A stretch of DNA of 64,000 bases from an uncultured Polaribacter sp. (GCF_947503855.1 NZ_CANNFF010000007.1:62001-126000); one strand, 5' to 3'. Numbered from the stretch's first letter, positions 18,410-26,621 are shown. Numbers and translations: made by a program. The notes: generated by a model from the letters alone, not told the origin.

Positions 18410-18871
18410 TTAATTATAGACTAAAATGTATAGATTTAAAGAGGTTGCAATACACAACCAAATCATGTAAGGGAGTAATAAATATTTATATTTTTCTACT
18501 TTATGAGATACTTTAAAATAGTAATAAAATAGGAGAGAGGTTAATAAAGTTATGTTTATCAATCCTAATAAAATTAAGTGCTGATTAAAAACAATAAAAT
18601 TCCAACTAACATTTAAAATAAATTGCAATAAAAAAATAAGCTTATTTTTTTGTGTGTTTGCTTTTAAAAAAAGTTTGCCTAAGTAAATTGAGAAACAAAT
18701 CATAATGATAGACCAAGCCAAACCGAAAACAAATCCTGGAGGTGTCCAAGGTGCTTTTTTTAAATTGATGTACCAAACTGAAAGAGGACCATTTGCCATT
18801 AACCAACTACCAATAGCCAAACCACCAAAGGTTATTACTAAAAAAAGCAAGGTTAATTTGAGTTGTTTCAT
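18410..18871 (-). CDS. tspO: TspO/MBR family protein
   Basis: 153-residue five-helix membrane protein of the translocator/peripheral benzodiazepine receptor family. Visible signatures are GPLSVWYINLKKAPWTPPGFVFGLAWSIIMI (in parts: WYINLKKAPWTPPG about 33-46 and FGLAWSIIMI) and SWNFIVFNQHLILLGLINI with the conserved W-N. TspO proteins bind porphyrins and cholesterol-like ligands and help degrade or move tetrapyrroles in the light; in several bacteria they respond to light or oxygen. In this island, beside photolyases and glutathione peroxidase, a role in limiting photosensitised damage by tetrapyrroles is a fair inference. Confidence 0.93.
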   Translation of the reverse strand: MKQLKLTLLFLVITFGGLAIGSWLMANGPLSVWYINLKKAPWTPPGFVFGLAWSIIMICFSIYLGKLFLKANTQKNKLIFLLQFILNVSWNFIVFNQHLILLGLINITLLTSLLFYYYFKVSHKVEKYKYLLLPYMIWLCIATSLNLYILVYN

Positions 18872-18872
18872 T

Positions 18873-19046
18873 TTAGGATTTGCCGTGTATAGCTTCTATT
18901 TTCTTTAAAATATCGTCTGCTTCTTTATATTTTGTATCGCTATCACTTCTGTTAATAGATTGTAGCTTGTAGGCTTCTTCCATTAGCTTCTTATATTTTT
19001 CTTGAAGTTTTTCTTCTTCTGTCTTCTTTTTAAATATACCAAACAT
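18873..19046 (-). CDS. Lacal_2735 family small protein
   Basis: A 57-residue protein in the space between gpx and tspO. ATG 19046, stop 18873-18875, one base before the tspO ATG. Sequence begins MFGIFKKKTEEEKLQEKYKK and continues LMEEAYKLQSINRSDSDTKY, then KEADDILKKIEAIHGKS: a charged two-helix peptide with the MFG-FKKK start and NR-D--Y-EAD-I---I pattern of the flavobacterial Lacal_2735 family. Function unknown. Close packing (5 bp from the gpx stop, 1 bp to tspO) marks it as part of the operon. Confidence 0.8.
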   Translation of the reverse strand: MFGIFKKKTEEEKLQEKYKKLMEEAYKLQSINRSDSDTKYKEADDILKKIEAIHGKS

Positions 19047-19051
19047 TGTAA

Positions 19052-19525
19052 TTATTTTAAGTGTTTTGTAATTTTAGCACTGGTTGGTTTGGTAATAGAA
19101 AAATAATAATCTACCAATTTACCTTCTGGAGATACTAAGTATTTTTGAAAATTCCATTTAACAGTAGAACTTTTTGTGCCATTTAAATTTTTATCTGTTA
19201 ACCATTTATAAAGTGCATGCTGATTGTTACCTTTTACATCTATTTTTTCTGTCATTAAAAAAGTAACGCCAAAATTTACTTTACAAAAAGCTTCTATATC
19301 TTCTGCAGTGCCAGGTTCTTGACTACCAAATTGATTGCAAGGAGAACCAATAATTATAAGGTTGTCTTTATGGGTTTTATACAATTCTTCTAAGCTTTTG
19401 TATTGTGATGTAAAGCCACATTTAGAGGCCACATTTACAAAAAGAATAAATTTATTGTTATACTCAGATAGGTCAATAGCTGTATTTTGTAAGCTATTGA
19501 TTTTAATGTCGTAGATGTTTGTCAT
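19052..19525 (-). CDS. Glutathione peroxidase (Cys form)
   Basis: 157 residues of the thioredoxin-fold peroxidase family that reduces H2O2 or lipid hydroperoxides. The peroxidatic residue is Cys36 in NVASKCGFT (Cys, not selenocysteine); the Gln is in CNQFGSQEPG and the Trp in VKWNFQKYL, so the catalytic triad is complete. A second Cys63 in GSPCNQFG and Cys in EDIEAFCKVNF fit the thioredoxin-dependent non-vertebrate type, so the real reductant is probably thioredoxin. It sits between an SDR gene (4 bp) and the Lacal_2735 gene (5 bp) inside the photoprotection island. Confidence 0.93.
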   Translation of the reverse strand: MTNIYDIKINSLQNTAIDLSEYNNKFILFVNVASKCGFTSQYKSLEELYKTHKDNLIIIGSPCNQFGSQEPGTAEDIEAFCKVNFGVTFLMTEKIDVKGNNQHALYKWLTDKNLNGTKSSTVKWNFQKYLVSPEGKLVDYYFSITKPTSAKITKHLK

Positions 19526-19529
19526 TTTT

Positions 19530-20213
19530 TTATATTTTGAAGTTCACAATTCCGCAGTCTAATTCAAAAATTTGGCCTGAAATTGAGTTTGCTTTTTCTG
19601 ATATAAGAAATGTTGCTAAATCTGCAACTTCTTGTGGTTTTAAAAACTTTTTAAGCGGATGACGATCTGTGATATTTTCTATCATACGTTCGTTTCTTAA
19701 AAGTTTAGCGGCCAAATCTGTATTTGTAACTGTGGGTGCAATTGCATTTACACGAATTGTTGGTGCTAATTCTGCACCTAAAGATTTGGTAATACCTTCT
19801 ACACCCGATTTTGCTGCTGCAACACTTGCGTGAAAAGGCATTCCTAATTTGGTTGCTACTGTACTAAATAAAAGGATAGATGGATTTTTACCGTTTTTTA
19901 TTTTTGGTAAGTAATGTTGTATTGCTTTTACTGCGCCAACAACATTAATTTCAAAATCGTCTCTAAAATCGTCTAATTTTAGTCTAGAAATTGGTTTTAA
20001 GTTGATGCTGCCAGGGCAATAAATTAAAGTATCTATGGCGTCTAAATCTGGTAAATCATCTGAAAGGATATCGCAATTATAGTGCGTTAAGTTAGCGTGA
20101 GATTGCAAAGGAGCAGTTCTACTAATGTTAAAAATTTTGTTTTTTTCTATTAAAGAATTTACAATTGCTTGCCCTATTCCTTTACTACCTCCAACTACTA
20201 CTATATTGCCCAT
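19530..20213 (-). CDS. Short-chain dehydrogenase-like protein lacking the catalytic Tyr
   Basis: 227 residues with a clear SDR Rossmann fold: GGSKGIG at 8-14, the adenine-side Asp in YNCDIL, N90 in FEINVVGAV and the C-terminal NSISGQIFELDCG. The active-site Ser117 (FSTVATKLG) and Lys135 are present, but in the YxxxK position the sequence reads V131-A-A-A-K135 (HASVAAAKSG), so the catalytic Tyr is missing. I recall the same HAS-AAAK pattern in SDRs near photolyase genes of other bacteria, so this looks like a subfamily trait and not decay. Possible roles include a pterin-linked reaction (folE is three genes upstream) or a non-catalytic NAD(P)-binding function; both are inference. Confidence 0.85.
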   Translation of the reverse strand: MGNIVVVGGSKGIGQAIVNSLIEKNKIFNISRTAPLQSHANLTHYNCDILSDDLPDLDAIDTLIYCPGSINLKPISRLKLDDFRDDFEINVVGAVKAIQHYLPKIKNGKNPSILLFSTVATKLGMPFHASVAAAKSGVEGITKSLGAELAPTIRVNAIAPTVTNTDLAAKLLRNERMIENITDRHPLKKFLKPQEVADLATFLISEKANSISGQIFELDCGIVNFKI

Positions 20214-20220
20214 ATTATTT

Positions 20221-20436
20221 TTATCGTCTTCCTTTTAAGCGTTTTTCAATTTTTTGCTTTACAGCTGTTAAACGCTTCATTTGATCCATAATTTCTGGAT
20301 CTTTATTTTGTTTATATACTTCATTTAACTCTAAAATAAGTGCTTTTACTTCTCTAGAGGCTAAAATTCTATCACTTGTGGTCTTAAAAGAGAATTTTCT
20401 ATTCTCAAACTCAACTGCTCTTTCTAATAAATTCAT
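20221..20436 (-). CDS. Small conserved helical protein, paralogue A
   Basis: 71 residues, unrecognised family, highly charged and helical: MNLLERAVEFENRKFSFKTT then SDRILASREVKALILELNEV and a basic C-terminus IEKRLKGRR. It is a tandem paralogue of the next gene upstream (20516-20740): shared positions include L--A-EFE-RK--F-TTSDRI-A-RE-K-LIL-LNEVYK-NKD--IM--MKRLT--KQ-IEKRLKG. No cysteine, membrane segment or known motif. It lies 7 bp before the SDR gene. The basic tail allows nucleic-acid contact, but nothing in the sequence proves it. Confidence 0.7.
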   Translation of the reverse strand: MNLLERAVEFENRKFSFKTTSDRILASREVKALILELNEVYKQNKDPEIMDQMKRLTAVKQKIEKRLKGRR

Positions 20437-20515
20437 TCTAATACTTTAATCTATTTTTAAATAATTTTGGTAATATAATTATAAAACTTAGATAAGCAAT
20501 AAAAATGTTGATTAT

Positions 20516-20740
20516 TTACGCAGTTAGCGGTTTTCCTTTTAAGCGTTTTTCTATTCTTTGTTTAATTACGGTTAGTCTTTTCATGATATCCATAATTTTA
20601 TCATCTTTATTTTTCTTATAAACCTCATTTAGGCTTAATATTAAAGATTTTGCTTCTCTAGCCGCCATAATTCTATCGCTGGTTGTAGGAAACCTCATTT
20701 TTCTTGTTTCAAATTCTAATGCTTTGTTTATTAAATCCAT
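20516..20740 (-). CDS. Small conserved helical protein, paralogue B
   Basis: 74 residues, starting MDLINKALEFETRKMRFPTT. It is about two-thirds identical by eye to the downstream paralogue and has the same length and charge pattern (SDRIMAAREAKSLILSLNEV, IEKRLKGKPLTA). It starts 3 bp after the folE stop, so it is co-transcribed with folE, while 79 bp of A+T-rich DNA without a clear promoter separates it from paralogue A. Function unknown. Confidence 0.7.
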   Translation of the reverse strand: MDLINKALEFETRKMRFPTTSDRIMAAREAKSLILSLNEVYKKNKDDKIMDIMKRLTVIKQRIEKRLKGKPLTA

Positions 20741-20743
20741 AAC

Positions 20744-21481
20744 TTAGTAATTTAAAGTGTTTTGTAATTCTGCTATTTTTTCTGGAGTATTAAATTGTCC
20801 TCCAAAAAAAGAAGTAACGGTAGATGAAGTATCATCTTTAATACCTCTAGAAGAAACACATAAGTGTTTTGCATCTATAATTACGGCTACATCTTCTGTG
20901 TTTAATACTGCTTTTAGTTCTTCTGCAATTTGGTTGGTTAACCTTTCTTGCACTTGAGGTCTTTTAGCATAATATTGTACAATTCTATTTAATTTAGATA
21001 AACCAATAACTTTACCAGAAGAGATATATGCAACATGGGCTTTTCCTATAATTGGTACAAAATGATGTTCGCAGTTAGAATAAAATGTAATATTTTTTTC
21101 TACCAACATCTGGTTGTATTGATATTTGTTATCAAATAAGGCAACTTTTGGTTTGTTAGCTGGGTTTAAGCCAGAAAAAATTTCTTCTATATACATTTTT
21201 GCAACTCTTTGGGGAGTTCCTTTTAAAGAATCGTCTGTTAAATCTAAGCCCATAACATCCATTATTTCTGAAAATAGTGAAGCAATTTTTTCTTTCTTTT
21301 GTGTGTCAGAAAGTTTAAAAGCATCTGGTTTCATAGGTGTTTCTAATCCTGTAAAAAGATGGTCATCGCCCACTTCTTCAATAGAGAACCCATTTAAATT
21401 TTCTGAAACCTCTTTTTCCTTTAATACTACGTCTGTTGTCATTTTTTGTCTTTTTATTGTGCTGTCTTTAAAAACTCCCAT
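20744..21481 (-). CDS. folE: GTP cyclohydrolase I
   Basis: Makes 7,8-dihydroneopterin triphosphate from GTP, the first step to tetrahydrofolate and pterins. 245 residues including a long N-terminal extension (to about 60); the catalytic domain has KGTPQRVAKMYIEEIFSGL, zinc ligands in SNCEHHFVP and HLCVSSRG, and GLSKLNRIVQYYAKRPQVQERLT (in two parts) for substrate and oligomer contacts. ATG 21481 is used; an internal ATG at 21442 (MTTDVVLKE) is a possible alternative. A folE copy is a frequent companion of photolyase genes, where it may supply the folate (MTHF) antenna or another pterin. Whether a second housekeeping folE exists elsewhere cannot be seen. Confidence 0.95.
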   Translation of the reverse strand: MGVFKDSTIKRQKMTTDVVLKEKEVSENLNGFSIEEVGDDHLFTGLETPMKPDAFKLSDTQKKEKIASLFSEIMDVMGLDLTDDSLKGTPQRVAKMYIEEIFSGLNPANKPKVALFDNKYQYNQMLVEKNITFYSNCEHHFVPIIGKAHVAYISSGKVIGLSKLNRIVQYYAKRPQVQERLTNQIAEELKAVLNTEDVAVIIDAKHLCVSSRGIKDDTSSTVTSFFGGQFNTPEKIAELQNTLNY

Positions 21482-21500
21482 TTAAATCAAAGCACGGTTT

Positions 21501-21791
21501 TTATCTTTTAGCTATAGAGTTGTTTGATATTGATTTTTGTCTTGAACATTTAAACCTTCCTTTTGCAAAGGTTCTTAATTTTTGATGCTTGGTTTTTCTA
21601 CCTTGAACTCTTTTTCGCCACATTTTAAAGCTTTTTGGTTTCATTTCTCTACGCATTAAGTTGATTACTTCTTGCTCTTTGAGACCAAACTGAAATTCTA
21701 TCGCCTCGAAAGTTGTTCTATCTTCCCAAGCCATTTCTATAATTCTATCAATTGATATACCACTAAGTATTTTACTGCTAATGGAATTCAT
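21501..21791 (-). CDS. TIGR03643 family protein
   Basis: 96 residues. The central part, IDRIIEMAWEDRTTFEAIEF followed by QFGLKEQEVINLMRREMKPK and SFKMWRKRVQGRKTKH, is the whole of the TIGR03643 signature; the C-terminus adds a basic tail KGRFKCSRQKSIS. The middle region is helix-turn-helix-like (AIEFQFGLKEQEVINLMRR) and the end is strongly basic, so nucleic-acid binding is plausible but unproven. Members are often encoded beside photolyase and DUF2256 genes, as here. It overlaps the end of the next gene upstream by 14 bp, showing coupling. Confidence 0.82.
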   Translation of the reverse strand: MNSISSKILSGISIDRIIEMAWEDRTTFEAIEFQFGLKEQEVINLMRREMKPKSFKMWRKRVQGRKTKHQKLRTFAKGRFKCSRQKSISNNSIAKR

Positions 21792-22200
21792 ATTGTTTAT
21801 CGTATTCTATTTTTATGTTGATTAATTTGTCTATAAATTTTTTATTTTCTTTTAGTAATTTATTGTTTTGAAATCTTACAAAGTTACCTTGTGCATGTAC
21901 ACTAAAACCATCAGTTTTATAAGTGTGCAGTTGATAGTAGGGAATGGCCCAACTAAAGTTTTTTAGACCTTTTGTAATGTGTACTAAAATTCCTTTTTCT
22001 CTTAATTCTATGTTGCCATAATTAATATCTGCAATGGTGTTTATTACTTTTATAAAACCAGGGCTTACACTAGCAATCATCATTCTTTTAGAACCTGTAC
22101 CACCCATTTTTATAGATTTAACAAAAGAGTAACCGTCTCCAACCATATCATTTATGGTTGCTGTAGCATCTTTGTTTTTGTGTGTGGTATTAAATATCAT
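21778..22200 (-). CDS. Conserved hypothetical protein, first gene of the distal island operon
   Basis: About 140 residues, no family I can name. It begins MIFNTTHKNKDATATINDMV, then VGDGYSFVKSIKMGGTGSKR and a strand-rich middle (NIELREKGILVHITKGL, FSWAIPYYQLHTYKTDGFSV). It looks like a small soluble alpha/beta protein with no signal peptide. GTG 22203 and ATG 22200 are both possible starts; I prefer ATG 22200 because the -7 box TATCTTTG ends at 22205, which makes the mRNA almost leaderless. As the first gene behind an inverted repeat shared with the tetR promoter, it is a candidate core member of the regulon. Confidence 0.65.
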   Translation of the reverse strand: MIFNTTHKNKDATATINDMVGDGYSFVKSIKMGGTGSKRMMIASVSPGFIKVINTIADINYGNIELREKGILVHITKGLKNFSWAIPYYQLHTYKTDGFSVHAQGNFVRFQNNKLLKENKKFIDKLINIKIEYDKQYEFH

Positions 22201-22204
22201 CACT

Positions 22205-22212
22205 CAAAGATA
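22205..22212 (-). promoter_or_regulatory. -7 promoter box of the distal island operon
   Basis: On minus the sequence is TATCTTTG, an exact TAnnTTTG match, 4 nt before ATG 22200. It follows a 28-bp inverted repeat by 16 nt. Confidence 0.65.
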
Positions 22213-22228
22213 CATAAAATTAAATTGT

Positions 22229-22256
22229 GTTTAATCATTAGCTTGATAGATTAAAC
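22229..22256. promoter_or_regulatory. 28-bp inverted repeat, proposed island operator (copy 2)
   Basis: Arms GTTTAATC (22229-22236) and GATTAAAC (22249-22256) are exact inverted copies with a 12-bp centre. The outer 7 bases of each arm, and the total length of 28, are the same as in the repeat at 30827-30854 upstream of the TetR gene. Position just upstream of the -7 box fits a regulator site over the -33 region. Confidence 0.65.
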
Positions 22257-22299
22257 AAAAATTAACAATAAATTATAACTTAAAAGAGAATATGGAGGG

Positions 22300-23787
22300 T
22301 TAATTATTTAGTAATTTATTTCTATTTGAAAGTGTGTGTTTTTTTAAAATTCTGTTGCTTTCTTTTAAAACTTCAAAATCGTTTTTCATTTTCCAAAGTA
22401 CGTCACTGGCTTTTTTTCTTGCAATTTTAACATCAACAATAGGTTTTGGATAGTCTTTACCTAAAGTTAAGTTATTAAACTGTTGATCTAAAGGAGTCAT
22501 TAGATAGGGTTCATGAATAAAAGCGATTGGTAATTCTGCCAATTCTGGCACCCATTTTTTTATAAAAATAGCATCTTCATCGTGTTGTAAGCTGTTTTTT
22601 ACAGGATTGTAAATTCGTAAAACATTAATACCAGTTTCACCTGCATTCATTTGCAATTGAGGAAAATGAATGCCAGGTTCGAAATCTAAAAAAAGTTGAG
22701 ATAGGTGTTGAGATGCATCTTGCCAAGGTTGCCATAAAATATGGGTAAAAAAAGAGACTAACATCGCACGCATTCTAAAATTTAAATATCCTGTTTCTGT
22801 TAAACATCTCATGCAGGCATCTACCAAAGGATAACCCGTTTTTCCTTCTCTCCATGCAGTTTGATATTCTATAGAAATACTTTTTTTTAGTTTTTGATAG
22901 CCTTTGTTAATACTAGCATTTTCCATGGTATGTTCCATTTCAAACTTTTGAATAAAATGCGCTTGCCAACGTAACCTAGAGACAAAAGCGCCCAAATCTT
23001 TTTTGTTTAATGCTGTTTTTTCTTGGTGTGCTTTTCTAAAGATTTGTCGAATAGAAACATTACCCCAAGCAATGTAGGGTGAGAGTCTGCTACAGCTCTC
23101 TCTAGCCAATGCTGGTTTAGAAATATGTTTCATGTATTTTTGATGCCTGTCGTAAAAAAAAGAATCTGCATACCTCCAAGCCATTTTTGTACCACCTCTT
23201 TGAAAATATGGGTGTTTTTTGGTTGATAAATCAACAACATTAAAATATTTTTCTAGTTGATTTACTTCATCAATTTGAATACAAGAAGATGCTTTTAAGT
23301 TGTTTTTGATCAGAGGTTTGCACATATAATCTTCCCATAAATCAAACCAATCTTCTCTGTTTAACAATCCTCTTAAAACCCCATTGTTATTGTTTTCTAC
23401 CCAGTTGATAGAGTTGTTTCTGCAATATCTTGCAAATTCTTTATCTCTATTATAGGTAATTAGCAATCCTGTCTCTTGATGCGAAAAAACAGTACTAACA
23501 TTATAATTGCTAATAAGTTGATTAAAAGCGGATACCACTTCTGTTTGTACACTTAATACTTTGGTGTTATATGGTTTTAAATCTTCATTTAAATTAACAA
23601 TAGATTGTTTAATAAAATCCCAATGACGTGCATCATAATGTGGGTCTTCTATTAACGAGTTTTCGAATACATATAAAAACAATATACGTTTGTTGGCTGC
23701 TAATGCATTTTCTATAGCCTCATTATCTTCTAAACGCAAATCGCGTTTAAACCAAACAACATATATTTCTTCTTTGTTAGTATGCAT
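22300..23787 (-). CDS. Divergent photolyase/cryptochrome-family flavoprotein
   Basis: 495 residues with the antenna-domain start VVWFKRDLRLEDNEAIENAL and a photolyase FAD domain (LSPYIAWGNVSIRQIF, GKTGYPLVDACMRCLTETGYLNFRMRAM). It differs from class I enzymes where the WQW-AG-G segment should be: it reads QLQMNAGETGINVLRIYNPVKN (in parts QLQMNAGETGIN and VLRIYNP), so both Trp of WQW are replaced (L and M) and the PYFRIF stretch is altered. That removes a Trp of the usual electron-transfer triad. It might be a single-strand-specific or otherwise specialised photolyase or a photoreceptor; the class cannot be fixed by eye. Overlaps the (6-4) photolyase gene by 11 bp. Confidence 0.85.
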   Translation of the reverse strand: MHTNKEEIYVVWFKRDLRLEDNEAIENALAANKRILFLYVFENSLIEDPHYDARHWDFIKQSIVNLNEDLKPYNTKVLSVQTEVVSAFNQLISNYNVSTVFSHQETGLLITYNRDKEFARYCRNNSINWVENNNNGVLRGLLNREDWFDLWEDYMCKPLIKNNLKASSCIQIDEVNQLEKYFNVVDLSTKKHPYFQRGGTKMAWRYADSFFYDRHQKYMKHISKPALARESCSRLSPYIAWGNVSIRQIFRKAHQEKTALNKKDLGAFVSRLRWQAHFIQKFEMEHTMENASINKGYQKLKKSISIEYQTAWREGKTGYPLVDACMRCLTETGYLNFRMRAMLVSFFTHILWQPWQDASQHLSQLFLDFEPGIHFPQLQMNAGETGINVLRIYNPVKNSLQHDEDAIFIKKWVPELAELPIAFIHEPYLMTPLDQQFNNLTLGKDYPKPIVDVKIARKKASDVLWKMKNDFEVLKESNRILKKHTLSNRNKLLNN

Positions 23788-25309
23788 CTAAATTTGCTAT
23801 AATATGGTTTGCTTTTTCTTTAATTTTTACACGTTCTTCTGTAGGCATTTTGTTTAATAAACTATACATCATTTTCATGCGAAAGTTAGAAGATAATTGT
23901 CCTTGTTTTTCGTCTAAAAAATTCCAATACAAGGTGTTAAATGGGCATGCATCATCTTCAAACTTTTTCGTTTTTTTATAAGAACAACTATCACAATAAT
24001 TGCTCATTTTACCAATATAGCTTCCACTAGAAACATAGGGCTTTGTAGCAATTTTTCCACCATCAGCAAACTGACTCATACCTCTTGTATTTGGTAATTG
24101 CACCCATTCTATAGCATCTACATAAATACCCAAATACCAAGCATCAATTTCATCTGGATTTATTTGTGTTAACAATGCAAAATTACCAGTAACCATTAAA
24201 CGTTGTATGTGGTGTGCATATCCATTATCTAGAGAGTTGTTAATGGCATTTTTTAAACAATTCATTTGGGTGTTACCTGTCCAAAAGAATTTGGGTAATT
24301 TATTTTTGTTTTCTAAAAAATTCTCTTTTTTGTAATCAGGCATCAGCATCCAATACATGCCTCTCATATACTCTCGCCAACCTAAAATTTGCCTAATAAA
24401 ACCCTCTACTTGAGAAATATCTATTTCGTCTGTTCTTTGTCTGTAGGTTTCTAATACTTTGTTGATGATTTCTTTTGGTGAAATCATTTTTGTGTTCATG
24501 GCAAAAGATATTCTGCTATGAAAAAGATATATTTTATCTGTGTGCATGGCATCTTGATAATCACCAAAATGTATTAATAAGTGCTCACAGAAATACGCTA
24601 ATTGTTTTAAAGATTGTTTTCTTGAAATTGGGTATTCAAAGTATTTTGGATGGATGTTACCAATGGTCTGTATATCTGTTTGTTTTATTTCTGATACAAT
24701 TTCTGACACATCATTATCGAAACTTATTTCTGGTGGAATTAATGTATCTCCTTTCCATTTTTTTCTATTGCTAGCATCGTAATTCCATTTTCCACCTTCT
24801 GGTTGATTATCAACCATTAAAATTTGATGCTTTTTGCGCATATTTCTATAGAAATTCTCCATTAGAAATTGCTTTTTGCCCTTAAAAAAGTTAGCTAATT
24901 CTTTTCTTTCTGTATAAAAATGTTCGGTTGTATAAACTTCTGATTCAATTTGTGTTTTTTTACAAAACTCTTTTAATTGTTGGTCTAATCTATATTCATC
25001 TGGGGCTAAATACTCAAACTTTTCAATGTTATTTTCTTTGATTAGAAAGTTTAAATTTTCGACTAAACTCTGCTTATTATTTTTATGATTGATATTAAAA
25101 TAAACAATGTGGTGTTCTGCCTTTTCTAATTCCTGAGCAAAATTTCTCATTGCAGCAAAAAAACCAGCTACTTTTTGTATATGATGTTTGGTGTAGTCTG
25201 TTTCTTGACGCATTTCGAACATGCAATACATGGTTTGGTCATCGGTATTTTGAAACCAAGAATGCTTGCTGTTTAACTGATCTCCAAGAAGTAAGCGTAA
25301 CTTTTTCAT
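23777..25309 (-). CDS. Prokaryotic (6-4) photolyase, iron-sulfur type (FeS-BCP)
   Basis: 510 residues of the FeS bacterial cryptochrome/photolyase group, which repairs pyrimidine (6-4) photoproducts. The start MKKLRLLLGDQLNSKHSWF is the family signature and replaces the FRRDLR start of other classes. The four cluster ligands are visible: Cys351 (QMNCLKNAIN), Cys439 and Cys442 (NYCDSCSYKK) and Cys455 (DACPFNTLYW), nearly the same positions as in Agrobacterium PhrB. FAD-domain motifs RQILGWREYMRGMYWMLMP and VTGNFALLTQINPDEIDAW are intact. The usual antenna of this group is dimethyl-ribityllumazine. It lies 1 bp after the CRY-DASH gene. Confidence 0.93.
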   Translation of the reverse strand: MKKLRLLLGDQLNSKHSWFQNTDDQTMYCMFEMRQETDYTKHHIQKVAGFFAAMRNFAQELEKAEHHIVYFNINHKNNKQSLVENLNFLIKENNIEKFEYLAPDEYRLDQQLKEFCKKTQIESEVYTTEHFYTERKELANFFKGKKQFLMENFYRNMRKKHQILMVDNQPEGGKWNYDASNRKKWKGDTLIPPEISFDNDVSEIVSEIKQTDIQTIGNIHPKYFEYPISRKQSLKQLAYFCEHLLIHFGDYQDAMHTDKIYLFHSRISFAMNTKMISPKEIINKVLETYRQRTDEIDISQVEGFIRQILGWREYMRGMYWMLMPDYKKENFLENKNKLPKFFWTGNTQMNCLKNAINNSLDNGYAHHIQRLMVTGNFALLTQINPDEIDAWYLGIYVDAIEWVQLPNTRGMSQFADGGKIATKPYVSSGSYIGKMSNYCDSCSYKKTKKFEDDACPFNTLYWNFLDEKQGQLSSNFRMKMMYSLLNKMPTEERVKIKEKANHIIANLDAY

Positions 25310-25310
25310 C

Positions 25311-26621
25311 TTAAAACAAAGTTTTTTCTAACCACAGTTTTCTAAATTTATATTTACTATCATAACGTTCTGCTTGTAATTTTGTATTGAATTTTCGGTC
25401 TCTAGGATCGTTACCAACACCTGCTACATACATCCAATTTCCGTAATTGCTATGTACATCATAATCAATTAAAACCGACTCAAAATAAGCAGCGCCAATT
25501 CTCCAATCTAATAACAGTTCTTTGGCAAAATAAGAAGCTACATTTTGTCTTCCTCTATTGCTCATCCAGCCAGTTTGTTTTAATTCGATCATGTTGGCAT
25601 TTACAAAATCGTCTTTTGTTTCGCCATTTATCCACTTATTAATGTCTTTTTGATAAGTATACCACTGGTAGTTTTTGTCTAAAATTCCACCAATTTTAAA
25701 AATTTTATTGTTGTATTTTAAAGAAATATATTTAAAATAGTCTCTCCAAATCAATTCGAAAATTACCCAATAAGTAGACTGGTTTGCACCAAACTCTGCC
25801 TCAAATTTTTTAATTTTCCAATAGATAGTTTTTGCAGAAATACTTCCATTGGCCAACCAAGCAGAAAACTTTGTACTGTAATCTGTGCCTACTAAACCGT
25901 TTCTAGTTTTTTTATAAAAAGCTACTTTTTTAGTTTCAAAAAAATAATTGTCTAATCTTTTTAAAGCTTCGTTTTCTCCACCCAAAAAAGGAAATGCCGT
26001 TTTTGTTGGGATGTTAAAATCTATAAAACCCAAAGTTTTTAAAGTGGGAATTTCTGTTTCTATAGCCAGTAAATTATCACTAGAAAGTGCAGAAATACGC
26101 ACTTCTTCTAAAACAGCAACTGTTTTTTCTAGCTTTTTTCTAAAGGCAGTAAAAACATTTGGGGTGTTAGAAAAATCTTTAGAAACTGTATTTGGGTGAT
26201 ATAAAAATTGATCGTAATCTTCTATAATAGCAATATCTGAAGGTATTGTTTTTTTTATTTTCTCATTGGTTGTTACTTCTTCTTGAGTCCATTCTTTTTG
26301 AGTATAAATAGCACTTACACTATGTTCTTTACAAAGTTCTTCTAATTTATTTTCAGGACTGTCAAAGTAGGTAAGAAGTGTAATATTTAAATCTTTTAGA
26401 TTATTTTTTAAATCTATAATGGTTTCTATTAAAAACTTGGCTCTAAATTTTGCTGTTTTTTGAAAACCAAATTTATCAACTTTAAATAATTTTGGATCAA
26501 AAAAATAAACAGCAATAGTGTTTGAGTTGTTTTCTATAGATTTTTTTAAAGAAATATTATCGTTTACACGTAAGTTATTACGAAACCATATTAAGCCTGT
26601 ATTTTTTTGTTGCCTCTGCAT
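25311..26621 (-). CDS. DASH-type cryptochrome
   Basis: 436 residues. The start [20 protein letters not shown] is a cryptochrome/photolyase antenna domain, and the C-terminal [20 protein letters not shown] followed by [18 protein letters not shown] is diagnostic of CRY-DASH. DASH proteins bind FAD and MTHF and repair dimers in single-stranded DNA or loops, and some act as light sensors. ATG 26621 begins inside the preceding DUF2256 gene (31-bp overlap in another frame), giving the N-terminus MQRQQKNTG before the first strand. It is followed after 1 bp by the (6-4) photolyase gene, so the three photolyase-type genes form one translationally packed block. Confidence 0.95.
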   Translation of the reverse strand: MQRQQKNTGLIWFRNNLRVNDNISLKKSIENNSNTIAVYFFDPKLFKVDKFGFQKTAKFRAKFLIETIIDLKNNLKDLNITLLTYFDSPENKLEELCKEHSVSAIYTQKEWTQEEVTTNEKIKKTIPSDIAIIEDYDQFLYHPNTVSKDFSNTPNVFTAFRKKLEKTVAVLEEVRISALSSDNLLAIETEIPTLKTLGFIDFNIPTKTAFPFLGGENEALKRLDNYFFETKKVAFYKKTRNGLVGTDYSTKFSAWLANGSISAKTIYWKIKKFEAEFGANQSTYWVIFELIWRDYFKYISLKYNNKIFKIGGILDKNYQWYTYQKDINKWINGETKDDFVNANMIELKQTGWMSNRGRQNVASYFAKELLLDWRIGAAYFESVLIDYDVHSNYGNWMYVAGVGNDPRDRKFNTKLQAERYDSKYKFRKLWLEKTLF

